A stretch of 64,000 bases of DNA, taken from NCBI GenBank assembly GCA_001023575.1, contig CP011489.1, positions 496,001-560,000 on the forward strand. Direction: 5' to 3'. A program made the translations under genes and the position numbers. Positions within the stretch are counted from its first letter, which is position 1; each line of letters begins with the position of its first letter. This document shows, piece by piece, positions 42,696 to 51,374 of the stretch. The notes under the pieces were generated by a model. The model was given only the letters and a program-made list of their open reading frames with translations. It made no database searches and was not told the DNA's origin. The DNA comes from Actinobacteria bacterium IMCC26256. Its GTDB lineage: Bacteria > Actinomycetota > Acidimicrobiia > IMCC26256.

Positions 42696-43375
42696 GCGGT
42701 GCAAATAGGGCCAGAGGATCAAGCAAGTGGCTATGGCCATCGGTGATTGGCGGCATCGTCGTCATCGGTGTAGTTGCGATAGCCCTCGGTGGCGGTGGCA
42801 AGGACAACACCGGAGGCTCGAATAATGGAGGAGCGAAGGACAAGATTGAGATCGCCAAGGTTGTCGAGGTAAGCGGCACTCCATTGCCAGATTTCGATAC
42901 GACCCTTAATGACTCGGCGATCGGCAAGAAAGCCCCGACACTCGATGGCGCCGACTTTGATGGCAAGTCTGTAACAGCTGGTGGTGCGAGCGGTAAGCCG
43001 CAGATCGTTACCTTCATTGCACACTGGTGCCCACATTGCCAGCGCGAGGTTCCGATCATTATTGATCTGAAGAACAAAGGTGTATTCGACGGGGTTGAGC
43101 TGACAGGGGTTGCAACCGGCACCAGGTCCGATGCGCCTAACTATCCGCCATCTGCTTGGCTTGCATCAGCTAAGTGGGATTCGCCGGTACTTGTCGATAC
43201 TGCAACCTCGACAGCGGGAGCCGCATATGGATTGACAGGTTTCCCAATGCTTGTCTTTGTGAACCCCGATGGCACGGTTGCCGGGCGTTGGTCTGGCGAG
43301 ATGGAGCCGTCAAACCTTCAGGCAGTCGCAGAGGCCTTCAAAGCCGGCAAGAAGATCCCGTTCCCCAGTAACTAA
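42692..43375 (+). CDS. Membrane-anchored thioredoxin-fold protein (DsbA/TlpA-like)
   Basis: The 227-residue protein has an N-terminal anchor helix (about 14-33), a Gly/Asn-rich linker, then a thioredoxin domain with TFIAHWCPHCQREV (Cys113, Cys116) and a cis-Pro region at TGFPMLVFVN. CPHC favours an oxidising DsbA-like role. It should sit outside the membrane and receive its disulfide from the DsbB-like protein encoded immediately upstream (four-base overlap). Confidence 0.88.
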   Translation: MSGANRARGSSKWLWPSVIGGIVVIGVVAIALGGGGKDNTGGSNNGGAKDKIEIAKVVEVSGTPLPDFDTTLNDSAIGKKAPTLDGADFDGKSVTAGGASGKPQIVTFIAHWCPHCQREVPIIIDLKNKGVFDGVELTGVATGTRSDAPNYPPSAWLASAKWDSPVLVDTATSTAGAAYGLTGFPMLVFVNPDGTVAGRWSGEMEPSNLQAVAEAFKAGKKIPFPSN

Positions 43376-43387
43376 ATAAGCCAGGAA

Positions 43388-43421
43388 CTAAGTAGCGCGT
43401 GCTGCGGATTCTCCCGCTCGG
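43388..43421 (-). pseudogene. Remnant of a second copy of the FAD oxidoreductase 3' end
   Basis: Read on the minus strand this 34-base stretch encodes RAGESAARAT followed by a stop. The intact gene 73 bases upstream ends RAGESAARDK and stop, at the same relative position. Of the differences in the RAGESAAR part all three are synonymous (Arg, Glu, Ala codons), which suggests descent from a coding sequence rather than chance. Nothing else of the gene remains here. Confidence 0.55.
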
Positions 43422-43460
43422 CTGTCACTATTGGCCGGCGGTCGTTTGAGCGTTGATCAG

Positions 43461-44954
43461 CTACTTATCGCGCGCTGCGGACTCTCCCGCGCGGCGCCCA
43501 AAGAAGGAGCCATCGCCTAGCGAGATGCCGCTGACGTAGCCGTGTGCTGCGATGCCTGCAGTACTGCGACCCGCTGCGTATAGGCCTGGCACGGGTACTC
43601 CCGATGGATCAAGCACATGTGAATCGGGGTCTGTATTTAGTCCGCCAAGTGTGAATGGTGCGTAGATCGCCTTCGAGTCGACGCGCAGGTCAATCGCTCC
43701 ATACGGAGGGCGCAATGGCACTAAGAAATCGGGCTCTTTGTGCCACTCAGGGTCGGTTCCGTTCTCAGCGTGCTGGTTATACGTTGCGATTGTCTCTGCA
43801 AGCGCATCTGCTGGCAGCCCAACATCTGCGGCGAGTTCCTCGGGGGTCTCAGCGGCCCAAGTAATGCGCATACCAACAAAGTTGACCTCAAAAATCTCTT
43901 CGCTGACGATCATGTAGATCTCGCCCTGCTGATCAACGAGTGCGCGATGCCCGATGCGGCCCGTGTATGTATCTTCGTTGATGAAACGCTTACCGTCCTT
44001 GCCCACTAGCAGTGCTCGCGCCATGCGATGTGGCGGGCCGATTGGGAGTGCGCACTCAACGGAGTCCATGCGAGTAGTGGTGCCGCCTGCACCCTCGCCG
44101 AGGCGAATCCCGCGGCCGTCGTCATTATCCGTACCGACACGCCAAGCTGAGAATGGTCGCAGTGCCTCGGGGCAGTAGCGGGCCAGCATCTCTTCGTTGA
44201 AGATAAATCCACCTGCACAGAGAATCACGCCACCGGTTGCACGCACGTGTAGGTCGCGACCGTCAACGCGTGCAACTAGACCAACAACGCGACCAGCATC
44301 AACGATTAGTCGCTCGACGCGTGCATCTGTATGCACTGCCACATCGGTCTTTGCGAGGGCTCCGGTCAAGCACTCCATCAAGAATCCGCCTGCAGTATCT
44401 GGGAACTGTGGGTGATGGCCGCGCGGCACGACATCGGCGATGGTGTTGAAGGGCCAGGAGTCTTCGCCGCCTGAGAAGCAGAGGCCGGCATCGGTAATCG
44501 GCTCACGGTTGGGCTCATCACAGAACTCGCCCTTGAACGGAACGCCGTGATCAACGAGCCAGTTGTAGTGGGCAACAGATCCCTGGCAGTACGCGTGCAC
44601 CTTGTCGGCATCTGCATCTGGTCCGCAGGCCTCTAGGAGAAATCTCTCCATGTTCTCCGCAGTATCTGTGTATCCACAAGCCTCTTGAATTGGGGTTCCG
44701 CCACCGAGGTAGATGAGTCCGCCAGAGAGAGCACTCGTGCCACCGCCAGCGCCGCCACGCTCGAATGCAGCAACGCGTGCGCCTGCTTCGTGGGCACTAA
44801 TCGCAGCGCATGTACCTGCAATGCCTAGGCCGACGACCGCGACATCAGTCTCAATATCCCACTGCGTTACTTCTGCGGCATCGAGTGGTGCGATTGGCAA
44901 CACGGCATCTTGAGCTGCATCTGTTGCTTCGCCTAATGAATCGTTAGTGCTCAC
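43461..44954 (-). CDS. FAD-dependent oxidoreductase (fumarate reductase/ketosteroid dehydrogenase-like)
   Basis: The 497-residue flavoprotein has the N-terminal Rossmann motif VAVVGLGIAGTCAAISAHEAGARVAAFERG, then SALSGGLIYLGGGT, and a C-terminal FAD segment GLYAAGRSTAGIAAHGYVSGISLGDGSFFGRRAGESAA. It resembles the flavoprotein subunits of succinate dehydrogenase/3-ketosteroid delta-1-dehydrogenase. It is the last gene of a four-gene minus-strand operon and overlaps the LLM gene by four bases. A remnant of its own 3' end lies downstream. Confidence 0.85.
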   Translation of the reverse strand: MSTNDSLGEATDAAQDAVLPIAPLDAAEVTQWDIETDVAVVGLGIAGTCAAISAHEAGARVAAFERGGAGGGTSALSGGLIYLGGGTPIQEACGYTDTAENMERFLLEACGPDADADKVHAYCQGSVAHYNWLVDHGVPFKGEFCDEPNREPITDAGLCFSGGEDSWPFNTIADVVPRGHHPQFPDTAGGFLMECLTGALAKTDVAVHTDARVERLIVDAGRVVGLVARVDGRDLHVRATGGVILCAGGFIFNEEMLARYCPEALRPFSAWRVGTDNDDGRGIRLGEGAGGTTTRMDSVECALPIGPPHRMARALLVGKDGKRFINEDTYTGRIGHRALVDQQGEIYMIVSEEIFEVNFVGMRITWAAETPEELAADVGLPADALAETIATYNQHAENGTDPEWHKEPDFLVPLRPPYGAIDLRVDSKAIYAPFTLGGLNTDPDSHVLDPSGVPVPGLYAAGRSTAGIAAHGYVSGISLGDGSFFGRRAGESAARDK

Positions 44955-45826
44955 AGTTTTGTTATTACCTCATCGGCGAAACGCGCGAGCGAGTCGAGTT
45001 GAACAGTTAGGTCATTGGGGTCGCCGCCGTAGAAATACCACGGAACAGTCTGAAGCTCTGTTACGCCCTTCTCTTCTAGGCGCTTGTATCCATCAAGGTC
45101 GAATACATCTACGCATAGAGCATTTACCTCGAAGGGAAGATGCGAACGGCCATACTCGGCGCGGTAGCGAGCGATCTCGGAGAGGGCGTTTGTGATCTCC
45201 TCCTCAGTGTTCTGCACTGAGATCCAACCATCTGCGAGGCGGGCTGCGCGCTTAAAGCCTGGGTCACTTAGGCCACCGACATAAATCGGCACGGCCTTCT
45301 CGGGGGCAGGCGACATCATGAGGCGATCGAAGTCGTAGAACGCTCCGTGGTACTCGTGATACGCAGGGCCGCCTCCGCCACAGAGGAGTTGAAGAATCTC
45401 GATCATCTCATCGGCGCGTTTTCCGCGTGTGCGCATATCTGTGTGTGTCCATGTGAACTCTTCGGGGATCCATGAGAGCCCCACACCGAGACCAACGCGC
45501 TCGCCAGAGAGAACTGCCATCGAGGAGAGTTGCTTTGCAACCATGAGCGGATCGCGAATCGGAAGCTTCACGACGTTGGTGAGGAAGCGAATCTTTGAGG
45601 TGACCGCGGCCATTGCAGCGATGGAGATGAATGGGTCAACGAACGGAGTCTCAGCCGGCCAGAAGCGCCCGCCATCTGGACTGTATGGATACTTAGCGGA
45701 GACTGTCTCCGGGAAGAAGACTGAGTCGGGGACGGTGATCGAGTCGAACCCAGCCTCCTCAGCGGCGCGAGCCATTGGGATGAGGTGGTGAGCAGGGAAC
45801 ATCGGAAACGCAGCAGTCCATTTCAT
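44951..45826 (-). CDS. LLM-class (F420-dependent) oxidoreductase
   Basis: The 291-residue protein is a TIM barrel of the luciferase-like monooxygenase superfamily: MKWTAAFPMFPAHHLIPMARAAEEAGFDSITVPDSVFFPE at the start, TNVVKLPIRDPLMVAKQLSSMAVLSGERVGLGVGLSW, and VPIYVGGLSDPGFKRAARLADGW. This matches actinobacterial F420-dependent reductases or dehydrogenases rather than bacterial luciferase. It overlaps the FAD gene (ATGA) and follows the propeller gene by 26 bases. Confidence 0.88.
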   Translation of the reverse strand: MKWTAAFPMFPAHHLIPMARAAEEAGFDSITVPDSVFFPETVSAKYPYSPDGGRFWPAETPFVDPFISIAAMAAVTSKIRFLTNVVKLPIRDPLMVAKQLSSMAVLSGERVGLGVGLSWIPEEFTWTHTDMRTRGKRADEMIEILQLLCGGGGPAYHEYHGAFYDFDRLMMSPAPEKAVPIYVGGLSDPGFKRAARLADGWISVQNTEEEITNALSEIARYRAEYGRSHLPFEVNALCVDVFDLDGYKRLEEKGVTELQTVPWYFYGGDPNDLTVQLDSLARFADEVITKL

Positions 45827-45852
45827 GCGTGCTGATGTTATGGCCCGAGGCG

Positions 45853-47121
45853 CTAGGACTTCGCCTCGACCGAGATTCTGCTTATTCCGGGGAACGCACA
45901 GGAGTAGAGGTCACGACCAAATCCTGCGGCTGGGAATACCGGCGACTGCAGCGGGGAGCCGGTATCGACACGCCCGCGCACCTCTCCGGTCTCGATGTTA
46001 AGGACGACTACCTGCTCGGCCATGCGCTCGGAGTCGTGGTCGTGCGTGACTAGTTCGCCTGTATCTGGGTAGATGATCATGTGAGGCGCATGGTCCTGCG
46101 TGCGCTGCCAACGGATGCTCGCAGTTCCGTCGGCTCGATAATCAAACGCAGTAAGGGTGCTGTTCCCAGAGTCGAAGCCGATCGCAATCTTGCGTGGTGC
46201 ATCGATAGCTGGGGGATTGGCGATGATTCCGTTAGGTGCGCCGCAGATCTCGTGCATGGCAACATCGCCGCTACCGAGATCGACGCGAATCAGGTGAAGA
46301 GGTGCCGCTGAGGTGCCGTTGTTCTTGAAGGTCCCCGTGAACCTCTCGGTACCCTCGCCGTTATCTAGGAACCACGCAGCACCATCAACTAGCACTGCAT
46401 CCCATCCGTAGGTCTGGCCCTCCATGGTTCGGTACTTGGGTTGGAATACTTCGTCGAGGCTCCAGCCGTCACTCCACTCAAGACGCCAGAGGTGCTCGGT
46501 GCCAACAACATAGAGAGTGTTGCCATCTGCGGAGAGGCGAGCGATCGATCTCTCGGGGAGTACAAACTCATCGCAGCGCGGCTCGAGAGTTACCGGATCA
46601 AGCGCCATGATCGCGGAGGGTGCGTCGCTGTCTTTTGCGAAGTCCTTCGTGACGAGTGTGCCGTCGGCAAGAAGCACGAACGAGTTATATGGACGCGGCC
46701 GCGGTAGTTGACGCTGCGCCTCGATCTCAAGTGTCTCCGGATTGAGGCGGTGAGCGAAGGTTCCGTAGACGCAGAGAAGCGCACCATCAGCCGCAACCGC
46801 TAGGCCGCCCGGCCACATAGGTCCGGCAGGTAGAGCAGCGGAGGTTTGGACCATCTCGAGTGTCTCAGGATCTATGCGCTCAACCCAAGAGTTAGTCTCC
46901 TCGCCGAGAGTGTGGCGAAGCATGAAGAGCTCGCCGGCATTGCGCTGCACCGCCATCGTGACCGCAACCTCAAAACGGAAGGTTGCTTTAAGCATCTCGT
47001 CGTCGCCAATGCCAAGCCCTACTCCTGAGAGGGGGATCTGCTGACGCCGCGCGCCGCCATCCTCGGCCGGCCATCTGCTTGCGTAATAGGGGGAATCAGA
47101 TATCTCGCTCAAGGGGTCCAT
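45853..47121 (-). CDS. Beta-propeller-like protein of unknown function
   Basis: The 422-residue protein has no signal peptide. Repeating blocks such as LMRHTLG..WVERIDPETLEMV, LCVYGTFAHRLNPETLEIEA, AIMALDPVTLEPRC and VLNIETGEVRGRVDTGSP point to several beta-propeller blades of the PQQ/YVTN kind. It has no recognised catalytic motif. Its position in the P450/FAD/LLM locus suggests a role in the same pathway, perhaps substrate binding; this is inference. SDR stop and its own start are only eight bases apart. Confidence 0.55.
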   Translation of the reverse strand: MDPLSEISDSPYYASRWPAEDGGARRQQIPLSGVGLGIGDDEMLKATFRFEVAVTMAVQRNAGELFMLRHTLGEETNSWVERIDPETLEMVQTSAALPAGPMWPGGLAVAADGALLCVYGTFAHRLNPETLEIEAQRQLPRPRPYNSFVLLADGTLVTKDFAKDSDAPSAIMALDPVTLEPRCDEFVLPERSIARLSADGNTLYVVGTEHLWRLEWSDGWSLDEVFQPKYRTMEGQTYGWDAVLVDGAAWFLDNGEGTERFTGTFKNNGTSAAPLHLIRVDLGSGDVAMHEICGAPNGIIANPPAIDAPRKIAIGFDSGNSTLTAFDYRADGTASIRWQRTQDHAPHMIIYPDTGELVTHDHDSERMAEQVVVLNIETGEVRGRVDTGSPLQSPVFPAAGFGRDLYSCAFPGISRISVEAKS

Positions 47122-47129
47122 TCTTCGAT

Positions 47130-47915
47130 CTACAGATCCGGCATGCCCATTGCGAGGTTTGCTTCCTCTAGGCCACCGTCAACTTCGTAGAGTTTTCCGG
47201 TTACGAATGAAGAAGCCGACGACGCAAGGAATAGGGCACATAGTGCAATGTCCTCAGGTTGACCAAGTCGTTTGAGGGGAGTGCCATCGACCATTGCGTT
47301 GCGGAGTCCGTCATCTGTAAGGACAGTCTCAAGAGCGCTGGTTGCGATGGAGCCGACAGCGATGCCATTTACGCGAATCTTTGGTGCAAGGTCTGCAGCC
47401 ATCAGGCGTGTCATATGTGTGAGTGCTGCCTTTGCTGTTCCGTAGGCAACAAATCCACGGTCACGAAGTCGCCCGATTGTTGAGGAGATGTTGACAACTG
47501 ATCCAGAGCCCTGCTCAAGCATCGTCGGAACTGCTGCCTTCGTTAGAACAAATGCGGTAGTGACATTGAAGTGGAAAGAGCGCTCGAGATACCCGGGGGT
47601 CGTGTCGAGGAATGCGCGTGGAGCAGTGCCGCCCGCATTGTTGATCACAATGTCAATACGCCCGAACTCCTCAACGGTCGCGCCAGCTAGGGCTGCAACT
47701 GCATCGTTATCGAGTACATCGGTCGGGATCACGAGTGCTCTTCGCCCCATATCGCGTATCTGCCCAGCGACGATATCCAATTGGTCAATTGATCGAGCCG
47801 CGAGCACAACATCTGCCCCTGCCTCGGCGAGCCCTAGGGCGATAGCGGCACCAATGCCGCGACCTGCGCCTGTAACAATCGCTGCCTGACCATCGAGTCT
47901 GAATCTTTCGAGCAT
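47130..47915 (-). CDS. Short-chain dehydrogenase/reductase
   Basis: The 261-residue enzyme has TGAGRGIGAAIALG near the N-terminus (NAD(P) site), NNAGG, ISSTIG with the catalytic Ser, YGTAKAAL with Tyr and Lys, and a C-terminal YEVDGG. It is a classical SDR that oxidises or reduces a hydroxy or oxo group. GGAGG lies five bases before ATG 47915. It heads the operon that runs through the propeller, LLM and FAD genes and is divergent from the P450. Confidence 0.92.
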   Translation of the reverse strand: MLERFRLDGQAAIVTGAGRGIGAAIALGLAEAGADVVLAARSIDQLDIVAGQIRDMGRRALVIPTDVLDNDAVAALAGATVEEFGRIDIVINNAGGTAPRAFLDTTPGYLERSFHFNVTTAFVLTKAAVPTMLEQGSGSVVNISSTIGRLRDRGFVAYGTAKAALTHMTRLMAADLAPKIRVNGIAVGSIATSALETVLTDDGLRNAMVDGTPLKRLGQPEDIALCALFLASSASSFVTGKLYEVDGGLEEANLAMGMPDL

Positions 47916-47969
47916 TGTTCCTCCGTTCGTGGTGGATTCTGACCGTAGCGCCCTCTACGATGCTCGGTC

Positions 47970-49172
47970 ATGACCGGAGCGCTAAATACTCAGCCAGATC
48001 TCCTCGATGGGCAGTTTTATGTGGAGGACCCTTACAGCACGTACGCGTGGATGCGCGAGAACGAGCCGATCTACTGGGACGAGGTCAATAACCTCTGGGC
48101 TGTCTTTCGCTATGACGACATTGTGGCGATTGAGAAGGACAAGGCGACCTTTAAGAATGGTGGCCAGGCGGATAATGGTTACCGCCCCGGCATCTCCTCA
48201 GACCCATCGATCATTGGGCTAGATGACCCGGAGCATCAGGTGCGTCGCCAGTTGGTAGCACGACGCTTTACGCCGCGTGCGGTGACTGGTTTTGAGGAGC
48301 ATGTACGCGAGGTTGTTACTGAGATTCTTGATCGCGCACTCGCTGCGGGCACGGTAGATGCCGTTGGTGACATGGCTGCACCATTGCCTGCATCGATGAT
48401 CGGTGAGCTGATTGGTTTTCCAGATGACATGGTCGGGAAACTTCAGGAGTGGTCAGAGCGAACCATCTCGCTCGGTGGAGGGCCTCGATATTTTGAGGAT
48501 GCGGGCATCATCGCAACCTTTGAGTTCGCTCAGGCATGCGCGGATCTCTACGAGGAGAAGAAGGGCTGCCCTGCCGATGACGTGATGAGCCTCTGGGTTG
48601 ATCATGAAAAGGCCGGCCTCAAGGACTCAAAGGCATTTGGTCTTGATCAGATAACGAGCGATTGCTTGCTCCTACTTGACGGTGGCGCAGAGACAACGCG
48701 CACGGTAATTGCCCGCACCATGTTGAACTTGATCAGTCGCCCGGATCAGTGGGAGTTGATGCGTAACGGCGCAGACCTGACTCTTGCGGTCGAGGAGTTC
48801 ATTCGCTTCGTGACCCCAATCCACAACATGTGCCGCGCTGCTACGCGCGATGTTGAGTTCGGCGGCAAGTTGATCAAAGAGGGTGAGCAAGTTGTGCTCA
48901 TGTATTCATCGGCGAACCGCGATACAGATCACTTCACGAATCCCGAGGAGCTCGACATCACGCGTGACCCAAACATGCACCTTGCGTTTGGATTCGGGAC
49001 ACACTTCTGCCTTGGCTCCAACCTTGCGCGCCTAGAGATTCGTGTCTTCTTCGAGGAGATGATCAAGCGCGTTAGGGGATGGAGTCTTGCCCCGGGTACC
49101 GCTCCGGTTGAGATGCCAAACGCCTTCGTATTCGGAATGCGCGAGATGATGGTCGTTCTCGACCCAGCCTGA
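47970..49172 (+). CDS. Cytochrome P450
   Basis: The 400-residue protein is a soluble class I bacterial P450. The I-helix region LLLDGGAETTRTVIA holds the acid-alcohol pair variant, the K-helix gives EEFIRF (ExxR), and the heme loop FGFGTHFCLGSNLARLEIR carries the proximal Cys. No ferredoxin is next to it. TACGAT lies eight bases above the ATG (leaderless pattern). It probably hydroxylates a substrate then processed by the divergent SDR and flavin enzymes; the 58-bp element follows its stop. Confidence 0.93.
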   Translation: MTGALNTQPDLLDGQFYVEDPYSTYAWMRENEPIYWDEVNNLWAVFRYDDIVAIEKDKATFKNGGQADNGYRPGISSDPSIIGLDDPEHQVRRQLVARRFTPRAVTGFEEHVREVVTEILDRALAAGTVDAVGDMAAPLPASMIGELIGFPDDMVGKLQEWSERTISLGGGPRYFEDAGIIATFEFAQACADLYEEKKGCPADDVMSLWVDHEKAGLKDSKAFGLDQITSDCLLLLDGGAETTRTVIARTMLNLISRPDQWELMRNGADLTLAVEEFIRFVTPIHNMCRAATRDVEFGGKLIKEGEQVVLMYSSANRDTDHFTNPEELDITRDPNMHLAFGFGTHFCLGSNLARLEIRVFFEEMIKRVRGWSLAPGTAPVEMPNAFVFGMREMMVVLDPA

Positions 49173-49199
49173 TCGCGCGTTATTTCGCTCTTATTTCTT

Positions 49200-49257
49200 G
49201 AACTTCGGGTAGTTGTTGTCGCTATAGCGACACTAATCACCCGAAGTTCGGGGGTTT
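49200..49257 (-). repeat. 58-bp three-palindrome element, copy 2 (minus orientation)
   Basis: Reading on the minus strand from 49257, the blocks AAACCCCCGAACTTCGGGT, TGTCGCTATAGCGA and CCCGAAGTTC appear in the same order and with the same spacing as at 31697-31754, while the two linkers differ. In this copy the inner palindrome is 16 bases (TGTCGCTATAGCGACA). Its left end touches the stop of the aldo/keto reductase, so both copies lie directly after a stop codon in the same relative orientation. Confidence 0.85.
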
Positions 49258-50248
49258 AGCCGCCTGTTCCCCAGCCGGTTGCTGCGTCGATGCGGGCCAT
49301 GATCTCTTCATCTAGGAGCTCGACAACCTCGAGAGCACCCATGTTGTCATGTACCTGCTCTGGGCGGCTTGCCCCTGTGATTACAGTCGATACGCGCTCG
49401 TTCTTGGAGCACCATGCGATCGCCAACTGTGCGAGCGTGCAGTCGAGTTCGCTCGCGATCTCGGCGAGGCTGCGAACCTTTGCGCTTGCCTTCTCGTTGG
49501 TGAGCATTCCTCGTAGCCACTCATAACCGGGGAGTGCGCCACGGCTGTCCTCGGGCACACCGTCTAGGTACTTGCCGGTAAGCAGTCCAGATGCAAGCGG
49601 GCTCCAAGTTGTGAGTCCGAGGCCGATGTCCTCATAGAGGCGTGCGTACTCGAGCTCAACCTTTACTCGGTCGAGCAAGTGATACTGGGGCTGCTCGACA
49701 ATTGGCTTGTGCAGGTGGTGGCGCTCTGCAATCTCGTAGGCGGCGCGAATGTCATCCGCGTTCCACATTGATGTTCCCCAGTAGTGAGCCTTGCCCTGCG
49801 AGATGATGTCTGACATCGCCCAGACGGTCTCCTCAATTGGGGTCTCAGCATCTGCGCGGTGGCAGTAGAGGACGTCGACGAAGTCGAGGCTTAGGCGCTC
49901 AAGAGATCCATCGATTGCCTGCATGAGGTACTTGCGGTTAAGCGTGTTGGACATATTTACGCCACCGTGGATACCCCAGTAAACCTTGGTCGACATCACA
50001 TACTCGTGGCGCTTCCAACCAAGTTCCTTAACAGCATCGCCCATGATCTGCTCGGACTCCCCGCCGGCGTAGGCCTCAGCGTTGTCCCAGAAGTTCACTC
50101 CATAACTCTTAGCGGCATCCATGCACGCGACTGCAATGTCGAGCCCCATCTGCGTACCGAACGAAACCCAAGAACCAAACGAGAGCTTGCTGACTTTTAA
50201 CCCTGATCGCCCGAGTCGGCGGTACTCCATCTTCGATGCATCTGCCAT
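49256..50248 (-). CDS. Aldo/keto reductase
   Basis: The 330-residue enzyme has the (beta/alpha)8 pattern with [39 protein letters not shown] (catalytic Asp/Tyr), [18 protein letters not shown] and [13 protein letters not shown]. It belongs to the Shaker beta-subunit-like AKR6 group. AGGAG precedes ATG 50248. It would reduce an aldehyde or ketone with NADPH. It is convergent with the P450, with the dispersed element between them. Confidence 0.9.
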   Translation of the reverse strand: MADASKMEYRRLGRSGLKVSKLSFGSWVSFGTQMGLDIAVACMDAAKSYGVNFWDNAEAYAGGESEQIMGDAVKELGWKRHEYVMSTKVYWGIHGGVNMSNTLNRKYLMQAIDGSLERLSLDFVDVLYCHRADAETPIEETVWAMSDIISQGKAHYWGTSMWNADDIRAAYEIAERHHLHKPIVEQPQYHLLDRVKVELEYARLYEDIGLGLTTWSPLASGLLTGKYLDGVPEDSRGALPGYEWLRGMLTNEKASAKVRSLAEIASELDCTLAQLAIAWCSKNERVSTVITGASRPEQVHDNMGALEVVELLDEEIMARIDAATGWGTGG

Positions 50249-50341
50249 GGTCTTCTCCTGGTTGTTTATTGGTGCCCGAGTGAGGGGTGAACGGCGGTCA
50301 TCCTACGCCGCGACCGTACTCATTCGCTTATGCTCAGGCCC

Positions 50342-50836
50342 ATGACTCCTGATGACCTAGTTGAGTACGAGCAGATCAAGCGCCTGAAGTATGCATATTT
50401 TCGATGCATCGATTTAAAGCTCTGGGATGAGATCGAGACGCTGTTCGTCGAGGATGCCGAGTGTGCGTATAGTGCCGGCGCTTACTCCTACCAAGGGCGA
50501 GATGCGATTGTTGGCTTCTTCCGCAAGGCCATGGATCGTGAGACTTTTCTCTCAAGCCACAAGGTTCACCACCCTGAGATTGAGTTGACCAGCGCCACTA
50601 CAGCGAGGGCAACCTGGGCGCTCGAGGACACGGTTATAGATACGCTCTGGAACCTGCGCATAACTGGGGCCTCTTTCTATGAGGACGAGTACGTGAAGGT
50701 CGAGGGCTCGTGGAAGTTTAAGAAGACTGGCTACAAGCGGGTCTTCGAGGAGCTCGAGCCGCGCTCGCCTGAGACTCAACTCACCGCATCATGGTGGGGA
50801 ACCGGTGGGCGAAGCAGCCTGCCGGCACCTGAGTAA
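50342..50836 (+). CDS. NTF2/SnoaL-like protein
   Basis: ATG 50342 (164 residues) has TATGCT seven bases upstream, a leaderless pattern; a TTG at 50330 is possible. Hallmarks are YEQIKRLKYAYFRCIDLKLWDEIETLFVEDAECAYS and a sheet ending ASFYEDEYVKVEGSWKFKKTGYKR. The fold is common in isomerases and hydratases of steroid and polyketide pathways. A 12-base motif with the stop codon repeats two more times just after the gene (50829-50861). Confidence 0.8.
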   Translation: MTPDDLVEYEQIKRLKYAYFRCIDLKLWDEIETLFVEDAECAYSAGAYSYQGRDAIVGFFRKAMDRETFLSSHKVHHPEIELTSATTARATWALEDTVIDTLWNLRITGASFYEDEYVKVEGSWKFKKTGYKRVFEELEPRSPETQLTASWWGTGGRSSLPAPE

Positions 50837-50900
50837 CAGCTCAGTAACAGCTGAGTAACTCAGATCTGCAAGCACAGTCCTGATCTGTCAGACTCCGGCT

Positions 50901-51359
50901 ATGACATATGTTGAATTTGAGAGTCCACAAGCACTACTCGGCGCCGTTGGTCAAGAACTCGGAATAAGCGATTGGCACACGGTGACCCAGGAGCAGATCA
51001 ATCTCTTCGCCGACGCAACTGGCGATCACCAGTGGATCCACGTCGATGTAGAGAAGGCAAAGGCTGGCCCTTTCGGCACGCCAATCGCACATGGATATCT
51101 CACGATGTCGCTTGCGAGTCTTTTTCTGCCGCAGATTGTTCTCGTACACGGACTCTCAATGGGCCTCAACTATGGAGTCGACAAGGTTCGCTTTCCATCA
51201 CCGGTCCCGGTCGGCTCTCGACTTCGCGGTAAGGGCACAATCATCTCAGCGATCGAGGTAACCGGTGGAGTGCAGGCAGTTATCAGAGTGACGATCGAGC
51301 GTGAAGGCTCTGAGAAGCCCTGCGCGGTTGTTGACACTGTTAGTCGTTACTTAGTCTGA
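50901..51359 (+). CDS. MaoC-like (R)-specific hydratase
   Basis: The 152-residue protein has the single hotdog hydratase pattern: ISDWHTVTQEQINLFADATGDHQWIHVDVEKAKAGPFGTPIAHGYLTMSL with the Asp-His catalytic pair. It would hydrate a 2-enoyl-CoA. It lies in a plus-strand row with the SnoaL-like protein and the nitroreductase, consistent with a beta-oxidation-like step in the neighbouring catabolic genes. Confidence 0.9.
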   Translation: MTYVEFESPQALLGAVGQELGISDWHTVTQEQINLFADATGDHQWIHVDVEKAKAGPFGTPIAHGYLTMSLASLFLPQIVLVHGLSMGLNYGVDKVRFPSPVPVGSRLRGKGTIISAIEVTGGVQAVIRVTIEREGSEKPCAVVDTVSRYLV

Positions 51360-51374
51360 GTAGCAGGCCCCAGC

